Shown: piece after piece, positions 34,993-44,505 of the stretch | Layout of the letters: every line of letters begins with the position of its first letter | Position numbering within the stretch: position 1 is the stretch's first letter | Source of the DNA: Paenibacillus tuaregi | GTDB lineage: Bacteria > Bacillota > Bacilli > Paenibacillales > Paenibacillaceae | Length of the DNA stretch: 64,000 nt | Assembly: GCF_900086655.1 (NCBI RefSeq) | Contig: NZ_LT575476.1 | Location: 146,503-210,502, forward strand | Direction of reading: 5' to 3' | The notes under the pieces: model-generated | Told to the model about the DNA's origin: nothing | The model's database searches: none | The model's input: only the letters and a program-made list of their open reading frames with translations | Program-made: the position numbers and the translations under genes

Positions 34993-34996
34993 TTTA

Positions 34997-35085
34997 GACG
35001 AAGGATGGTGGATCATCGTGCTGCTTACTCTAGGGGCAGCCGGGTTCGTTGTGGCCCCTTATTTTCTAATTAACTCTCAGTATAG
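34997..35085 (+). pseudogene. Possible remnant of a membrane protein
   Basis: A frame without start codon codes for WWIIVLLTLGAAGFVVAPYFLIN, clearly a membrane helix of protein-like composition (compare the first helix of DUF2306-type proteins). It then runs into the repeat at 35084 and stops. I take it for the start of a lost gene. Weakly supported. Confidence 0.3.
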
Positions 35086-35150
35086 CCGTTCATATGGCAG
35101 TAATACGCAGCATGGTGACACAACATCATCTTGACAGTATGACATTATCC
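35084..35150 (+). repeat. Imperfect direct repeat, copy A
   Basis: About 65 bases similar to 35251-35312: shared blocks AGCCGTT, GCAGTAAT, CAGCATGGTGACA and CAGTATGACA. Confidence 0.75.
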
Positions 35151-35250
35151 GATAAAATGACCGATCCCGCCGCCTCCTCTACCGCCGTTTGTAGCGCTTT
35201 CATCCAAGGAACAAGCTTCTGTCGTTCGTCCCCAGAAAGTAATGGCAATA

Positions 35251-35312
35251 AGCCGTTATATGACAGTAATTCAGCATGGTGACATAACGGCATCTTGGCA
35301 GTATGACAATTA
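35251..35312 (+). repeat. Imperfect direct repeat, copy B (forms a hairpin)
   Basis: Related to copy A, 167 bases away. GCCGTTAT at its left pairs perfectly with ATAACGGC inside it. The interval between the copies reads, on the minus strand, as protein-like PLLSGDERQKLVPWMKALQ, without a recognisable family. Confidence 0.75.
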
Positions 35313-35388
35313 TACTGCAATACTCGGGGAGACAAATCGCTTTGCACTGAATGTCAAACAATAACCCTGAGGAGGAGAAAGAAAACAA

Positions 35389-36741
35389 ATGAACAAGAAA
35401 TTATTAACGAGGTTGGCGCTTACTACAATATGTATAAGTTTGGCCGGTTGTTCCACAGTAGGAAACCCATCAACATCATCCAGTGCGGGCAATACGCCTG
35501 CATCTAAGCTTGAAACTGCCGTGAAGGACAAACAGACTCCATTACAGTGGCTGGAGAAGAATGCAAGCAAATTAACAACAACAGAGCCTGGTGCTTCTTT
35601 GGAAGATTTACAACCACTTAAAGAGATGATAGGATCTGCTCCTATTGTTGGTTTAGGCGAAGCTTCTCATGGCATGCATGAAATATTCACGATGAAACAC
35701 CGCATCGTACAGTATTTGGTTACGGAATTGGGGTTTACAAACCTTGTCTTAGAAGAGAACTGGGGGCAAGCATTGATGCTTGATCAATATGTTCTTACAG
35801 GTAAAGGGCATCCAAGCAAAATTCTTAGCCCCTGGTTTAACAATAAAGAAATAACGCAAATGTTGGAATGGATTCGTGACTACAATGCCGATCCCAAACA
35901 TCCCAACAAAGTACGTATAATCGGGATGGATCAAAAGAAATTAGATGAACATGTGTTTAACAAAATTTCGGACTATATCGAGCAATATCATCCGAATTTG
36001 ATTTCTCAATTAAATAACAAAATGAAAGAGCTTATTCCCGCAACAAAAGATGAGCAAAGTTTTGAGAAACTGTCGAAAGAAGAGAAAGAAAAGCATCTTT
36101 CCAATGCCCGGTCTATTATTGAGCTGTTGGAAAAAAATAAAGCTAATGCCGGCAAGCAAAAAGAAGCTTACGAATGGGCACTGCATAGCGCCCGTATTAT
36201 CGAGCAATTTATTCATATGTTTTCAGCTGAACAAACGCCGGAGTTCTTCTTAAGACATGATATTGCAATGTATGAAAATGCGAAGTGGACACAAGAACAA
36301 TGGGGGAAAACCATGGTATGGGGTCATAACGGACATATAGCCAAAACCAATATTCTTCCATTCGTATATCCGGAGATGTCAGGACAACATTTGGCTAAAC
36401 ATTACGGTGACAAATACGTATCCATCGGGACTTCAACCCATTCAGGTTCATATAACGTTGTTAATGAAAGTGGCAAATTCGGTCCTTATGGAACGGTTAA
36501 AGTCGATGACCCCAAAAGCATTAACTATACCGTCGGACAAGTCAAACATGATCAATTTTTTGTAGACTTGCGCAAAGCAAGCGGTTCGGTGAAAACTTGG
36601 TTAGATGAAACCCGTCCTCTACTTGCCGGAGTAACAACATTGGGACCTCAAATACCTTTGTTTGTAGACGCTGCATTCGGCAAGACATTTGACATCTTTT
36701 TCTATATCAAAAAGGTCACTCCATCACAAATGAATGAATAA
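35389..36741 (+). CDS. Erythromycin esterase-like lipoprotein
   Basis: 450 residues. Signal peptide with lipobox LAGC (Cys21), so probably membrane-anchored on the outside. GLGEASHGMHEI (89-99), LVLEENWGQ and WGHNGHIAK are the Ere/EreA motifs with the catalytic Glu and His residues. Relatives open macrolide rings by hydrolysis, but many homologues act on other compounds, so resistance is not proven. GAGGAGG precedes the ATG. It and the next gene are AT-richer than most of the window, suggesting transfer. Confidence 0.9.
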   Translation: MNKKLLTRLALTTICISLAGCSTVGNPSTSSSAGNTPASKLETAVKDKQTPLQWLEKNASKLTTTEPGASLEDLQPLKEMIGSAPIVGLGEASHGMHEIFTMKHRIVQYLVTELGFTNLVLEENWGQALMLDQYVLTGKGHPSKILSPWFNNKEITQMLEWIRDYNADPKHPNKVRIIGMDQKKLDEHVFNKISDYIEQYHPNLISQLNNKMKELIPATKDEQSFEKLSKEEKEKHLSNARSIIELLEKNKANAGKQKEAYEWALHSARIIEQFIHMFSAEQTPEFFLRHDIAMYENAKWTQEQWGKTMVWGHNGHIAKTNILPFVYPEMSGQHLAKHYGDKYVSIGTSTHSGSYNVVNESGKFGPYGTVKVDDPKSINYTVGQVKHDQFFVDLRKASGSVKTWLDETRPLLAGVTTLGPQIPLFVDAAFGKTFDIFFYIKKVTPSQMNE

Positions 36742-36774
36742 TACGACGATTACTTAATCAAAAGGAGAAACGAA

Positions 36775-37926
36775 ATGAACAAAATTTCTATGCTCACTGT
36801 ATCGACAATGATTGCCGCAACTCTATTACTGCCATTATCAGGAACTGGTTTTGCTAAGCAGACGGATCCCCTCGTTACTACTTACAGTCAAGATTCGCAG
36901 ACCAAAGCCAAGCGACTTATCGATAAAGCTGCTAACCATCAAAATATACCGGGCGTAATTGTAGCTTCCTCAAACAAAGGATCAAAATGGTCATATGCTT
37001 CTGGTGAAGCAAGCATTTACGGTACTGATCCGGTTAAGACGAACTTTACTTTCCGTATCGGTAGTCTAACAAAGACGTTTACTGCAGTGGTCATTCTTCA
37101 GCTTGTTGATGAACAAAAACTGAGCCTGGATGACACGATAGAAAAATGGCTGCCTGATGTTGTTAAAGGTACTGAGTATGAAGGGGAGCATATCACGATT
37201 CGGCAACTATTAAACCAAACAAGCGGCATTCCTGACTATTCGGAACACAAGGATATTCTCGATAAGTTACTCCCAAACCCGTTACATTCCTTTTCTGATG
37301 ATGAATTAGTTCGTACTGGGCTGAACATGAAGGCAATCTCTAAGCCTGGAGAGAAATGGGTTTATTCCAATACGAATACAGTACTGGCAGGGATGATTAT
37401 TAAGAAGGCTACTGGAGAAACATACGGGGAACATATTAGGAAACGTTTCATAGCTCCCCTTAATCTAACGAGCACTTATGTGCCCGACGATTACTCGTTT
37501 ATTCCAGGTGAACATGCTCGAGGATACTTCATACTCGACGGACAATTCATAGATAGAACCGAAATGAATCCCTCTTGGGCATCTGCTGCGGGATCTATAA
37601 TCTCCTCAGCGGATGATCTGAATACATTCTTTCGTGCTGTACTTAGTGGCAAGCTATTAAAACCAGCTACTTTAGATCAGATGTTAACTGGGGTGAAAAT
37701 TCCAGTAGGTGAATACGGCTTGGGGATCCTTGGAACAAAGCTGAAGAATGGTATTACGATTTGGGGGCATGGCGGCAACTTTCCAGGATTCGCAACGTTC
37801 GCAGGTGGAACTCGCGGCGGAGATTATGTACAAACCCTTAATATCAATGCGATGCCTGCTGAAATTGATACGTTATCCCTTTCCAAAAGCATTGCCGAGC
37901 AACTTATTGGCTCTTCATCACATTAA
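36775..37926 (+). CDS. Secreted serine hydrolase (class C beta-lactamase / DD-peptidase fold)
   Basis: 383 residues with a signal peptide (TMIAATLLLPLSGTGFAKQ). SLTK at 97-100 gives Ser97 and Lys100; VYSNTNT holds the YxN motif; WGHGGN near the end is the KTG-like HGG. All three catalytic elements are present. Resembles secreted D-Ala-D-Ala carboxypeptidase/esterase proteins of bacilli. AAAAGGAG lies seven bases before ATG; it follows the Ere-like gene by 33 bases, likely the same transcript. Confidence 0.92.
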   Translation: MNKISMLTVSTMIAATLLLPLSGTGFAKQTDPLVTTYSQDSQTKAKRLIDKAANHQNIPGVIVASSNKGSKWSYASGEASIYGTDPVKTNFTFRIGSLTKTFTAVVILQLVDEQKLSLDDTIEKWLPDVVKGTEYEGEHITIRQLLNQTSGIPDYSEHKDILDKLLPNPLHSFSDDELVRTGLNMKAISKPGEKWVYSNTNTVLAGMIIKKATGETYGEHIRKRFIAPLNLTSTYVPDDYSFIPGEHARGYFILDGQFIDRTEMNPSWASAAGSIISSADDLNTFFRAVLSGKLLKPATLDQMLTGVKIPVGEYGLGILGTKLKNGITIWGHGGNFPGFATFAGGTRGGDYVQTLNINAMPAEIDTLSLSKSIAEQLIGSSSH

Positions 37927-38018
37927 GAATACCAGCAAGAAAGAATCGCTATAAAAGTTTTATCCGGTACTTAGTCTTTCCCCTTATGATATGTTGTAAG
38001 GAATAAGAACCGAAAGGG

Positions 38019-38209
38019 TGACCTTAAGCCAATGATCTACTAATCCTGTTCCATATAAGAAATATCGTAACCTTACGATTTTTTTGGATAGGATTAGTGC
38101 GGGCTTTTATATATCAACAATAGGATCAGGCTCCTTTTTAAAGGGAGCCGTGTATCTTTTTGTTTGTGTTCTTGTCTGCCTCCTGTCCAGAAATGGATAA
38201 GGGGGCTTT
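38019..38209 (+). promoter_or_regulatory. Multi-hairpin leader with a three-codon ORF
   Basis: AAAGGGTGACC is well placed before ATG-ATC-TAC-TAA (38032-38043). Then ATCGTAA-CC-TTACGAT and eight T (38064-38085), within a wider pairing of TAATCC (38041) and GGATTA (38091). A second stem GGCTCC/GGGAGCC (38129-38149) is followed by T-rich sequence, and a third GCCTCC..GTCCA-GAAA-TGGAT..GGGGGC (38178-38206) by TTTTT. All before the MFS start. Looks like antibiotic-responsive attenuation. Confidence 0.55.
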
Positions 38210-38284
38210 TTGTATGGCGAACAAAATGCCGTTTACACCATTGAAGTTTCCTGCTATTTTGCGAGAAAGTAAGGAGGAATCAGT

Positions 38285-39457
38285 ATGTTTAAATTAACAA
38301 ATAAAAAAATTATACTCGCTATTCTCATGATCAATATATTCATTGTTATGGTCGGGGTTGGTTTGATTACTCCCATTCTGCCACAATTGATCCTGGAATT
38401 TGGAGCTAACGGGCAGTCGATGGGACTGTTAGTAGCTGCCTATGGGGTTACACAGTTCCTATTATCCCCAATCACCGGGCAGCAGTCTGACCGTTATGGA
38501 AGAAAAGTGTTCATCGTTACGGGCGTCATTGTTTTTGCCGCTGCTAAATTTATCTTTGCTGTCGGAGATGCGCTGTGGATGCTGTATACATCCCGTTTGC
38601 TGGAGGGAGTGGCTGCAGCTTTGATTGTGCCGCCAATGATGGCTTATGTAGCTGATATCACCACAACGGAGGAGCGTGCCAAAGGGAACAGCCTGTTAGC
38701 CGCAGCCATGTCCTTCGGATTTGTGATTGGACCTGGGCTTGGGGGGATTCTTGCAGGGTATGGAACGAGGGTTCCACTCTATGTGGCGGCAGGTGCGGCT
38801 GTGGTTGGAGTCGTCTTTTCAATGTTATGTCTGCCCGAAAGCCTGTCGAAGGAGCAAATGAGAGCCGCACGGGAAGTGGTTACGCGGAAGGAGTCACTCG
38901 TTAAGCAATATGCGAGATCCTTGAAATCCAAGTACGCCATCCTCTTTATTCTCGTCCTGGTGATGACCTTTGGGCTAGCTAATTATGAGTCGGTTCTCGG
39001 TTTGTATGTGACGAAAAGGTTTCAGTTCTCACCTCAAAGTATTGCCATAATTCTGACGACAGGCGCTATTATTGGCGTTGCCATGCAGGCATTGATGGTG
39101 GCCAGAGTAATTAAGAGGTTTGGTGAGAAAATGGTGATCAAAGGCGCTCTTCTGATCAACTCATGTGCTTATATCGTGCTTATTTTTGTTAAGGATTTCT
39201 GGAGTATCTTCCTGATCACCTCCGGTATTTTCTTTGCTACAGCTATACTCCGCCCAGCTCTTAATACCCAACTATCGAAGCTGGCCGGAAACGAACAAGG
39301 GTATGTGGCGGGGATGAATAATGCCTACATGAGTTTAGGCAATATCATCGGCCCCATTCTTGCCGGGTTACTATTTGATGCTCATATGTTTGCTCCATTT
39401 ATAACAGGTTGTTGTATTTTGTTTGTTGCATATCTAATGACGTTGAAATTCAAATAA
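38285..39457 (+). CDS. MFS multidrug efflux transporter (NorA/Bmr-like)
   Basis: 390 residues, twelve helices. Motif A GQQSDRYGRKVFI, the helix-4 RLLEGVAAALIVP segment and motif C GFVIGPGLGGIL are all of the drug/proton antiporter type. NorA and Bmr relatives export fluoroquinolones and dyes. AAGGAGG is seven bases before the ATG. The leader upstream suggests control by transcription attenuation. Confidence 0.92.
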   Translation: MFKLTNKKIILAILMINIFIVMVGVGLITPILPQLILEFGANGQSMGLLVAAYGVTQFLLSPITGQQSDRYGRKVFIVTGVIVFAAAKFIFAVGDALWMLYTSRLLEGVAAALIVPPMMAYVADITTTEERAKGNSLLAAAMSFGFVIGPGLGGILAGYGTRVPLYVAAGAAVVGVVFSMLCLPESLSKEQMRAAREVVTRKESLVKQYARSLKSKYAILFILVLVMTFGLANYESVLGLYVTKRFQFSPQSIAIILTTGAIIGVAMQALMVARVIKRFGEKMVIKGALLINSCAYIVLIFVKDFWSIFLITSGIFFATAILRPALNTQLSKLAGNEQGYVAGMNNAYMSLGNIIGPILAGLLFDAHMFAPFITGCCILFVAYLMTLKFK

Positions 39458-39507
39458 ATGTGATTAGATCGGTAGTCTTCCCCTTGCTGATGGGAGAGAG
39501 TGAGGTA

Positions 39508-40293
39508 CTACCCCTTCATCTGACTTCTCGAATTAAAAAACGTCCGGTACCCCAGTTGCACGAACAGGATTACGCTCAGCGATACACTGCCCACAATCCC
39601 CAGCATGATGGCGATTTGATACTCGATCGCGACAACAGGGGAGGCGCCTCCAAGGATTTGCCCGGTCATCATGCCGGGTAAGAAGACGATGCCCATGCCC
39701 ACCATGGAATTAATCGTAGGCAGCATGGCGGCGTCGAAGGCTTGATTGACGATCGGCTTGGAGGCCACTTTGGGCGTGGCACCGAGGATAAGAGCCCCCT
39801 CCACAAGGTGTCTCTTGGAGCTCATCCCGTCAAGCAAGTGATTTACGCCAAGTGAAATTCCCGTCATTGCATTGCCGATGATCATCCCCGCGATGGGGAT
39901 CACGTACATCGGATCATACCAGGGAGATACACACAAGACGACAAGGATAAAATAACCGAGACTGGCGACAGTACCTGTCACCATGGAGACCGCGATGATC
40001 TTTTTCATCTCTCCGGATAATGGCGCCTTGGTACGCTTATAAATGTTATATACCGAGAAGATCAGCATAATGGCCGTGATCCCAATCGTGTATAAGGGAT
40101 GAGAGTGCTTGAACACATATGCCAGGATATACCCGACAAGAATGAGCTGAAGGGTCATGCGTACCGAGGACACGAGGATTTCCTTCTCCCGGTCGATGCC
40201 TCTGATTTTTACAATGATAAGCAGCAGAACAATGAAGATATAGGCCGCAGCTAGCTGCCAAAAGGACAGATCTATACTTCCATTCCCGGTCAT
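39508..40293 (-). CDS. fetB: FetB-type (UPF0014) ABC permease
   Basis: 261 residues, seven helices. IAGMIIGNAMTGISLGVNHLLDGM and GMGIVFLPGMMTGQILGGASPVVAIEYQI are the UPF0014 signatures. In Escherichia coli the FetAB pair exports iron and protects from oxidative stress. It starts three bases after the ATPase gene. Confidence 0.92.
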   Translation of the reverse strand: MTGNGSIDLSFWQLAAAYIFIVLLLIIVKIRGIDREKEILVSSVRMTLQLILVGYILAYVFKHSHPLYTIGITAIMLIFSVYNIYKRTKAPLSGEMKKIIAVSMVTGTVASLGYFILVVLCVSPWYDPMYVIPIAGMIIGNAMTGISLGVNHLLDGMSSKRHLVEGALILGATPKVASKPIVNQAFDAAMLPTINSMVGMGIVFLPGMMTGQILGGASPVVAIEYQIAIMLGIVGSVSLSVILFVQLGYRTFFNSRSQMKG

Positions 40294-40296
40294 CCG

Positions 40297-40935
40297 CTAC
40301 ACCGCCTCTCGTGCAATAACTTGGCCCTTACTGACCTCAATGACATGATCGGCAAAGGCCGCAACCAAATCCTTCGAGTGCGTGACCATAATCATGGTCT
40401 TCTGCCGGGGACGGACATATTCGGCCAGCTTCTCCATAACAAACTGTGCAGTATCCTCATCTAGTGCCGAGGAGGGTTCATCGAGCAGCAGGGCGGAGGG
40501 TTCCATCAGCAGCACTCTGGCTAAGGCCAGCCGCTGCTTCTCTCCCCCGGATAGAGACTCGGCATCCTTATCCAGCTCTTTTCGCAGGTGGACCTTTTCC
40601 AGTGCTTCAAGCAAATCATGCTCCGAGGCAGCAGGCTTACCCGAGAATTCAAGCCCAATCTGCAAATTATCCCGTACGGACCCTTTGAAAATGGTAGGAC
40701 TCTGCGTCAGCATAACGACGTTTCGGCGCAGCTCAATAGGATCGCATTCGGAAATGGGGACATCATTCACCCATATCTCACCTTCATCACAGCTGATCAG
40801 GTGATTTAGCAGCTTTAACAGGGTCGTTTTGCCGCTCCCGCTCTCTCCGACAATACAGGTAATCTGTCCGGAGGGGATATCCAGATGGTCGATATCAAGG
40901 ATGTCCTTATATTTCACATGGTGTAGTACAAACAC
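40297..40935 (-). CDS. fetA: FetA-type ABC ATPase
   Basis: 212 residues from GTG 40935, with AAGGAG ten bases before; this gives the usual start (FVLHHVKYKDIL). The open frame upstream to 40998 has no ribosome site. Walker A GESGSGKTT, signature LSGGEKQR, Walker B ALLLDEPSSALD are present. Works with the FetB permease next to it; the two genes are a two-gene operon. Confidence 0.92.
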   Translation of the reverse strand: MFVLHHVKYKDILDIDHLDIPSGQITCIVGESGSGKTTLLKLLNHLISCDEGEIWVNDVPISECDPIELRRNVVMLTQSPTIFKGSVRDNLQIGLEFSGKPAASEHDLLEALEKVHLRKELDKDAESLSGGEKQRLALARVLLMEPSALLLDEPSSALDEDTAQFVMEKLAEYVRPRQKTMIMVTHSKDLVAAFADHVIEVSKGQVIAREAV

Positions 40936-41114
40936 AGCAAATCCGCTCCTTCTATTATGTAGATTGGGTTCTCCAATATGACAATCTTGATCATGCATAA
41001 TTGTAGCTTAGGGCCAAGCAATTTCATAAAACCGAATAAATCTGAATTTTGCAGAGGCTACTATCGGGTGAAATAACGGTTTCCCGTAAGTGTAGTAACC
41101 ACAGTTAATTCACT

Positions 41115-41975
41115 TCAATCCCGGGTCTGTCCCTGCGGTTCAGCCGCTTGGAGCTGGAAGCGGACCTCCGCCCGGTAATGCTTAGGTGAGATACCCTTGA
41201 CCTTCTTGAACACTTTGGAGAAAAGAAGAGGATCGTTATAACCAACCGAGCGGGAGATATCGCCGATCGACAGCCCGGCATTCTCCATCATTTCGCACGC
41301 TTTGTTGATTCTGTAGCGGACCAGATATTCCTGAATGCTTGCATTCATCTGTTGTTTGAACAACGAGCCCAAGTAACTTCGATTTAGTCCAATAAAATGG
41401 GCAATATCCTCAATCGTAATTTTCTGGGCATAGTTCATTTCGATAAAATCCGTCACCTTCTCCACGTAAATCTCCGCCCGGCTCTCCTTCTCACTTGGGG
41501 GAACTGCCGGGCCATACTCCACAAGCAGCGATAGCAGCATGTACAGCAGCCCGGTCAGTCTGGTCTCTTGAGCCTTAACATAAGCTTTCGACTCGATCAT
41601 CGACTCCAGGTATTGATAGATCATGTCATCCCGATCATAGTGCAGGATCGGGGATGCCTGCGTAAGACCGGCCTGCTTGAGGAGCCATTCAGCCAATGTC
41701 CCATGAAATCCAACCCAGCAATAAGACCAAGGATTTAGAGCATCAGCCTGATAATAAGTAATGATGTCCGGGCAGATGAGAAACCCCTGTCCCTTTTTCA
41801 GATGATACCTCCTTCCACCCACCTCGAAGACGCCTTCCCCGTCTAAAATATAATGCAGCAAATAATGCTCCCTTACGGCCGGACCATAAAAATGCCCAGG
41901 TATGCAATTCTCCACACCAAATTGGGTCAGATATAGTTCCGAATGATGCTTGCTGCGCGGCAAATATTCAATCAC
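41115..41975 (-). CDS. AraC-family regulator of the galactomannan block
   Basis: 286 residues, GTG start with AAGGGGAG seven bases before. N-terminal cupin sugar-sensing domain (YILDGEGVFEVGGRRYHLKKGQGFLICP), then two HTHs (ITIEDIAHFIGLNRSYLGSLFKQQ and GISPKHYRAE). It is divergent from the alpha-galactosidase gene and the likely activator of it, in the manner of MsmR or RafR (inference). Confidence 0.92.
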   Translation of the reverse strand: MIEYLPRSKHHSELYLTQFGVENCIPGHFYGPAVREHYLLHYILDGEGVFEVGGRRYHLKKGQGFLICPDIITYYQADALNPWSYCWVGFHGTLAEWLLKQAGLTQASPILHYDRDDMIYQYLESMIESKAYVKAQETRLTGLLYMLLSLLVEYGPAVPPSEKESRAEIYVEKVTDFIEMNYAQKITIEDIAHFIGLNRSYLGSLFKQQMNASIQEYLVRYRINKACEMMENAGLSIGDISRSVGYNDPLLFSKVFKKVKGISPKHYRAEVRFQLQAAEPQGQTRD

Positions 41976-42208
41976 GGCAAGTCTCCCCTTACCCTTCTAT
42001 CTCGTATCTAGCATTGTGCCATATTTAGTGAGCACCATGCCATGTACTCAGTATTTAAAATATAATATAGTGTTTTCGAAGACTCAACCATTACGTTGTC
42101 ATATCGAATCAAGCTTTAAACCATATTATGGAGAAGCAGTCTTCTATGTGATTTTTAAGAGAGTAATGTCCGTAGAGGATCACTTCTAAAGAGAGAGGAT
42201 GTATATTC

Positions 42209-44383
42209 ATGGGCGTGTTTGTTCAGGAGCAAACCGGGCTGTTTCATCTGCAGTCGCCTGGCATGAGTTATATGATTCAGATCGTAGACGGGTATCCACT
42301 GCATGTCTACTGGGGAGGCAGGCTGAAGCACCGGGAGCAGATGGATGATCTGTTGATTCATACCCCGGCAAAGGCCGGACTTGACCGGCTGCCCCAAGAG
42401 TATCCGCAGTACGGGAGTGGGGACTTCCGTAACCCGGCGTACCAGGCAGAACTGGAAGATGGAACCCGGATCACGGAGCTGAAGTACGAAGGATACCGGA
42501 TTTTGAAGGGAAAGCCATCGTTATCAGGGCTTCCGGCTGTATATACCGAGGATGATGCCGAAGCGGAGACACTGGAGCTTGAATTAAAGGATGCCTATTC
42601 AGGCTTGAAGGTCATTCTTAGCTACACGATTTTTGCAGATCGAAACGTGATCACCCGTTCAGCCCGTTTGAGTAATGCGGGGGACAACAATCTCCGGCTT
42701 CGCCGTGCCCTCAGCGCCAGTGTCGATTTCTCCGGCAAGAGTGATTTAGAGATGATGTATCTGACGGGAGCCTGGGCTAGAGAAGCTAACATTATCCGCA
42801 AGCCGATTCATCAAGGTGAGACCCGGATCGATAGTAAAAGAGGCATGAGCAGCCATCAGTTCAACCCTTTTGCCGCTCTGGTCACTCCAGAGACCACGGA
42901 AAGCCATGGCGAGGCATACGGCTTTAGCCTTGTGTACAGCGGAAGCTTTGAAGCTGAAGCGGAAGTGGACTCATTCGGCTCCACCCGGGTAAGCATCGGC
43001 TTGAACTCGTTTGACTTCGCTTGGCTGCTTAGTCCTGGCGAGAGCTTCCAGACACCTGAGGCTGTCATGGTATACTCTGGCCAAGGCCTTGGAGGCATGT
43101 CGCGTACATATCACCGCTTGTACCGGACCCGGCTCTGCCGCGGGAAATTCCGGGACGAGGAACGGCCGATCCTGGTCAACAACTGGGAGGCAACTTATTT
43201 CAACTTCGACGCCGACAAGCTGGTCTCGATCGCGGAAGAAGGAGCAAGGCTTGGCATTGAGCTGTTTGTCCTGGATGACGGCTGGTTCGGCAAGCGGGAC
43301 TCCGACAATTCGTCGCTCGGCGATTGGTATGAAGACCGCCGGAAGCTGCCGGACGGACTGGCGGATGTCGCCCAGCGCGTTAACGAGCAGGGCCTGAAGT
43401 TCGGTCTCTGGTTCGAGCCTGAGATGATCTCACCGGACAGCGAGCTGTACCGGAAGAATCCGGACTGGTGCCTGCATGTTCCGGGAAGAAGACGCAGTGA
43501 AGCCAGATGGCAGCTGGTGCTCGATTACACCCGCCAGGAGGTGCGCGATTATATTTTCGACTCGCTTTCCGCCATCTTCACAACGGTGCCGGTCTCATAC
43601 GTTAAATGGGACATGAACCGTGCTCTGACGGAGATCGGTTCTGCCGCTCTGCCACCGGAACGCCAATCCGAGACGGCCCACCGCTATGTCCTTGGACTGT
43701 ATGAGCTGCTGGAGCGCATCACCTCCGCATTCCCGCATATTCTGTTCGAGAGCTGTTCCAGCGGCGGCGGACGTTTTGATCCGGGTATGCTGTATTACAT
43801 GCCTCAGACCTGGACCAGCGATAACACCGACGGGGTGGAACGGCTGAAGATTCAATACGGCACTAGCCTGGTGTATCCGGTTAGCGCCATCGGGGCACAT
43901 GTATCGGCTGTTCCGAACCATCAGGTTGGACGGATGACACCTCTGGAGTTCCGGGGAGATGTCGCTATGTCCGGGAACTTCGGATATGAACTGGATCTGA
44001 CGAAATTTACCGATGAAGAGAAAGAGATCGTCAAACGCCAAGTCTCAGCCTATAAGGAGATTCGCGGTTTAGTTCAGAAGGGGGACTTGTACCGGCTTAA
44101 GAGTCCTTTCCAAGGGAACGAGTCGTCCTGGATGTTTGTGTCGGAAGACCAGAAGGAGGCTGTCGTCTACTATTTCCAAGTGATGGCTGTACCGAACGCG
44201 CCTCTGCGGAGCTTGCGTCTTGACGGACTTAATCCGGAACTTGAATACGAAGTTCAACCTGGAAATAACGGAGAAACGTCAATCCACGGAGGAGACAGAC
44301 TTATGCAGTTAGGTCTGACCCTTGCCTACCAACAGAAAGACTATGAGAGCGGATGGTTCAGACTCCGGGCGGTAACATCCTGA
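42209..44383 (+). CDS. Alpha-galactosidase, GH36
   Basis: 724 residues, the usual GH36 length. N-terminal beta domain, (beta/alpha)8 barrel, C-terminal beta domain. The nucleophile Asp468 lies in VKWDMNRA and the acid/base Asp538 in WTSDNTD; their 70-residue spacing equals that in the Geobacillus enzyme. ESCSSGGGRFDPGMLYY is also a family mark. It removes alpha-1,6 galactose from raffinose-type sugars or from galactomannan fragments. No signal peptide, so cytosolic. First gene of the block that leads to the mannanase. Confidence 0.96.
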   Translation: MGVFVQEQTGLFHLQSPGMSYMIQIVDGYPLHVYWGGRLKHREQMDDLLIHTPAKAGLDRLPQEYPQYGSGDFRNPAYQAELEDGTRITELKYEGYRILKGKPSLSGLPAVYTEDDAEAETLELELKDAYSGLKVILSYTIFADRNVITRSARLSNAGDNNLRLRRALSASVDFSGKSDLEMMYLTGAWAREANIIRKPIHQGETRIDSKRGMSSHQFNPFAALVTPETTESHGEAYGFSLVYSGSFEAEAEVDSFGSTRVSIGLNSFDFAWLLSPGESFQTPEAVMVYSGQGLGGMSRTYHRLYRTRLCRGKFRDEERPILVNNWEATYFNFDADKLVSIAEEGARLGIELFVLDDGWFGKRDSDNSSLGDWYEDRRKLPDGLADVAQRVNEQGLKFGLWFEPEMISPDSELYRKNPDWCLHVPGRRRSEARWQLVLDYTRQEVRDYIFDSLSAIFTTVPVSYVKWDMNRALTEIGSAALPPERQSETAHRYVLGLYELLERITSAFPHILFESCSSGGGRFDPGMLYYMPQTWTSDNTDGVERLKIQYGTSLVYPVSAIGAHVSAVPNHQVGRMTPLEFRGDVAMSGNFGYELDLTKFTDEEKEIVKRQVSAYKEIRGLVQKGDLYRLKSPFQGNESSWMFVSEDQKEAVVYYFQVMAVPNAPLRSLRLDGLNPELEYEVQPGNNGETSIHGGDRLMQLGLTLAYQQKDYESGWFRLRAVTS

Positions 44384-44437
44384 AAGGTGACTGACGTATA
44401 GTCCAGGAACAGGTAATGCCTGAACAATCGATAAAGT

Positions 44438-44468
44438 TATGCCCCTTTTATTCAAAAAGGGGCATTTT
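44438..44468 (+). terminator. Terminator after the GH36 gene
   Basis: TGCCCCTTTT pairs with AAAAGGGGCA, followed by TTTTG. It ends 37 bases before the next start, so the sensor genes may need their own promoter. Confidence 0.8.
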
Positions 44469-44505
44469 GCATGTAGTAGGCAAACTTGGCAGGGGAGGGT
44501 CAACC

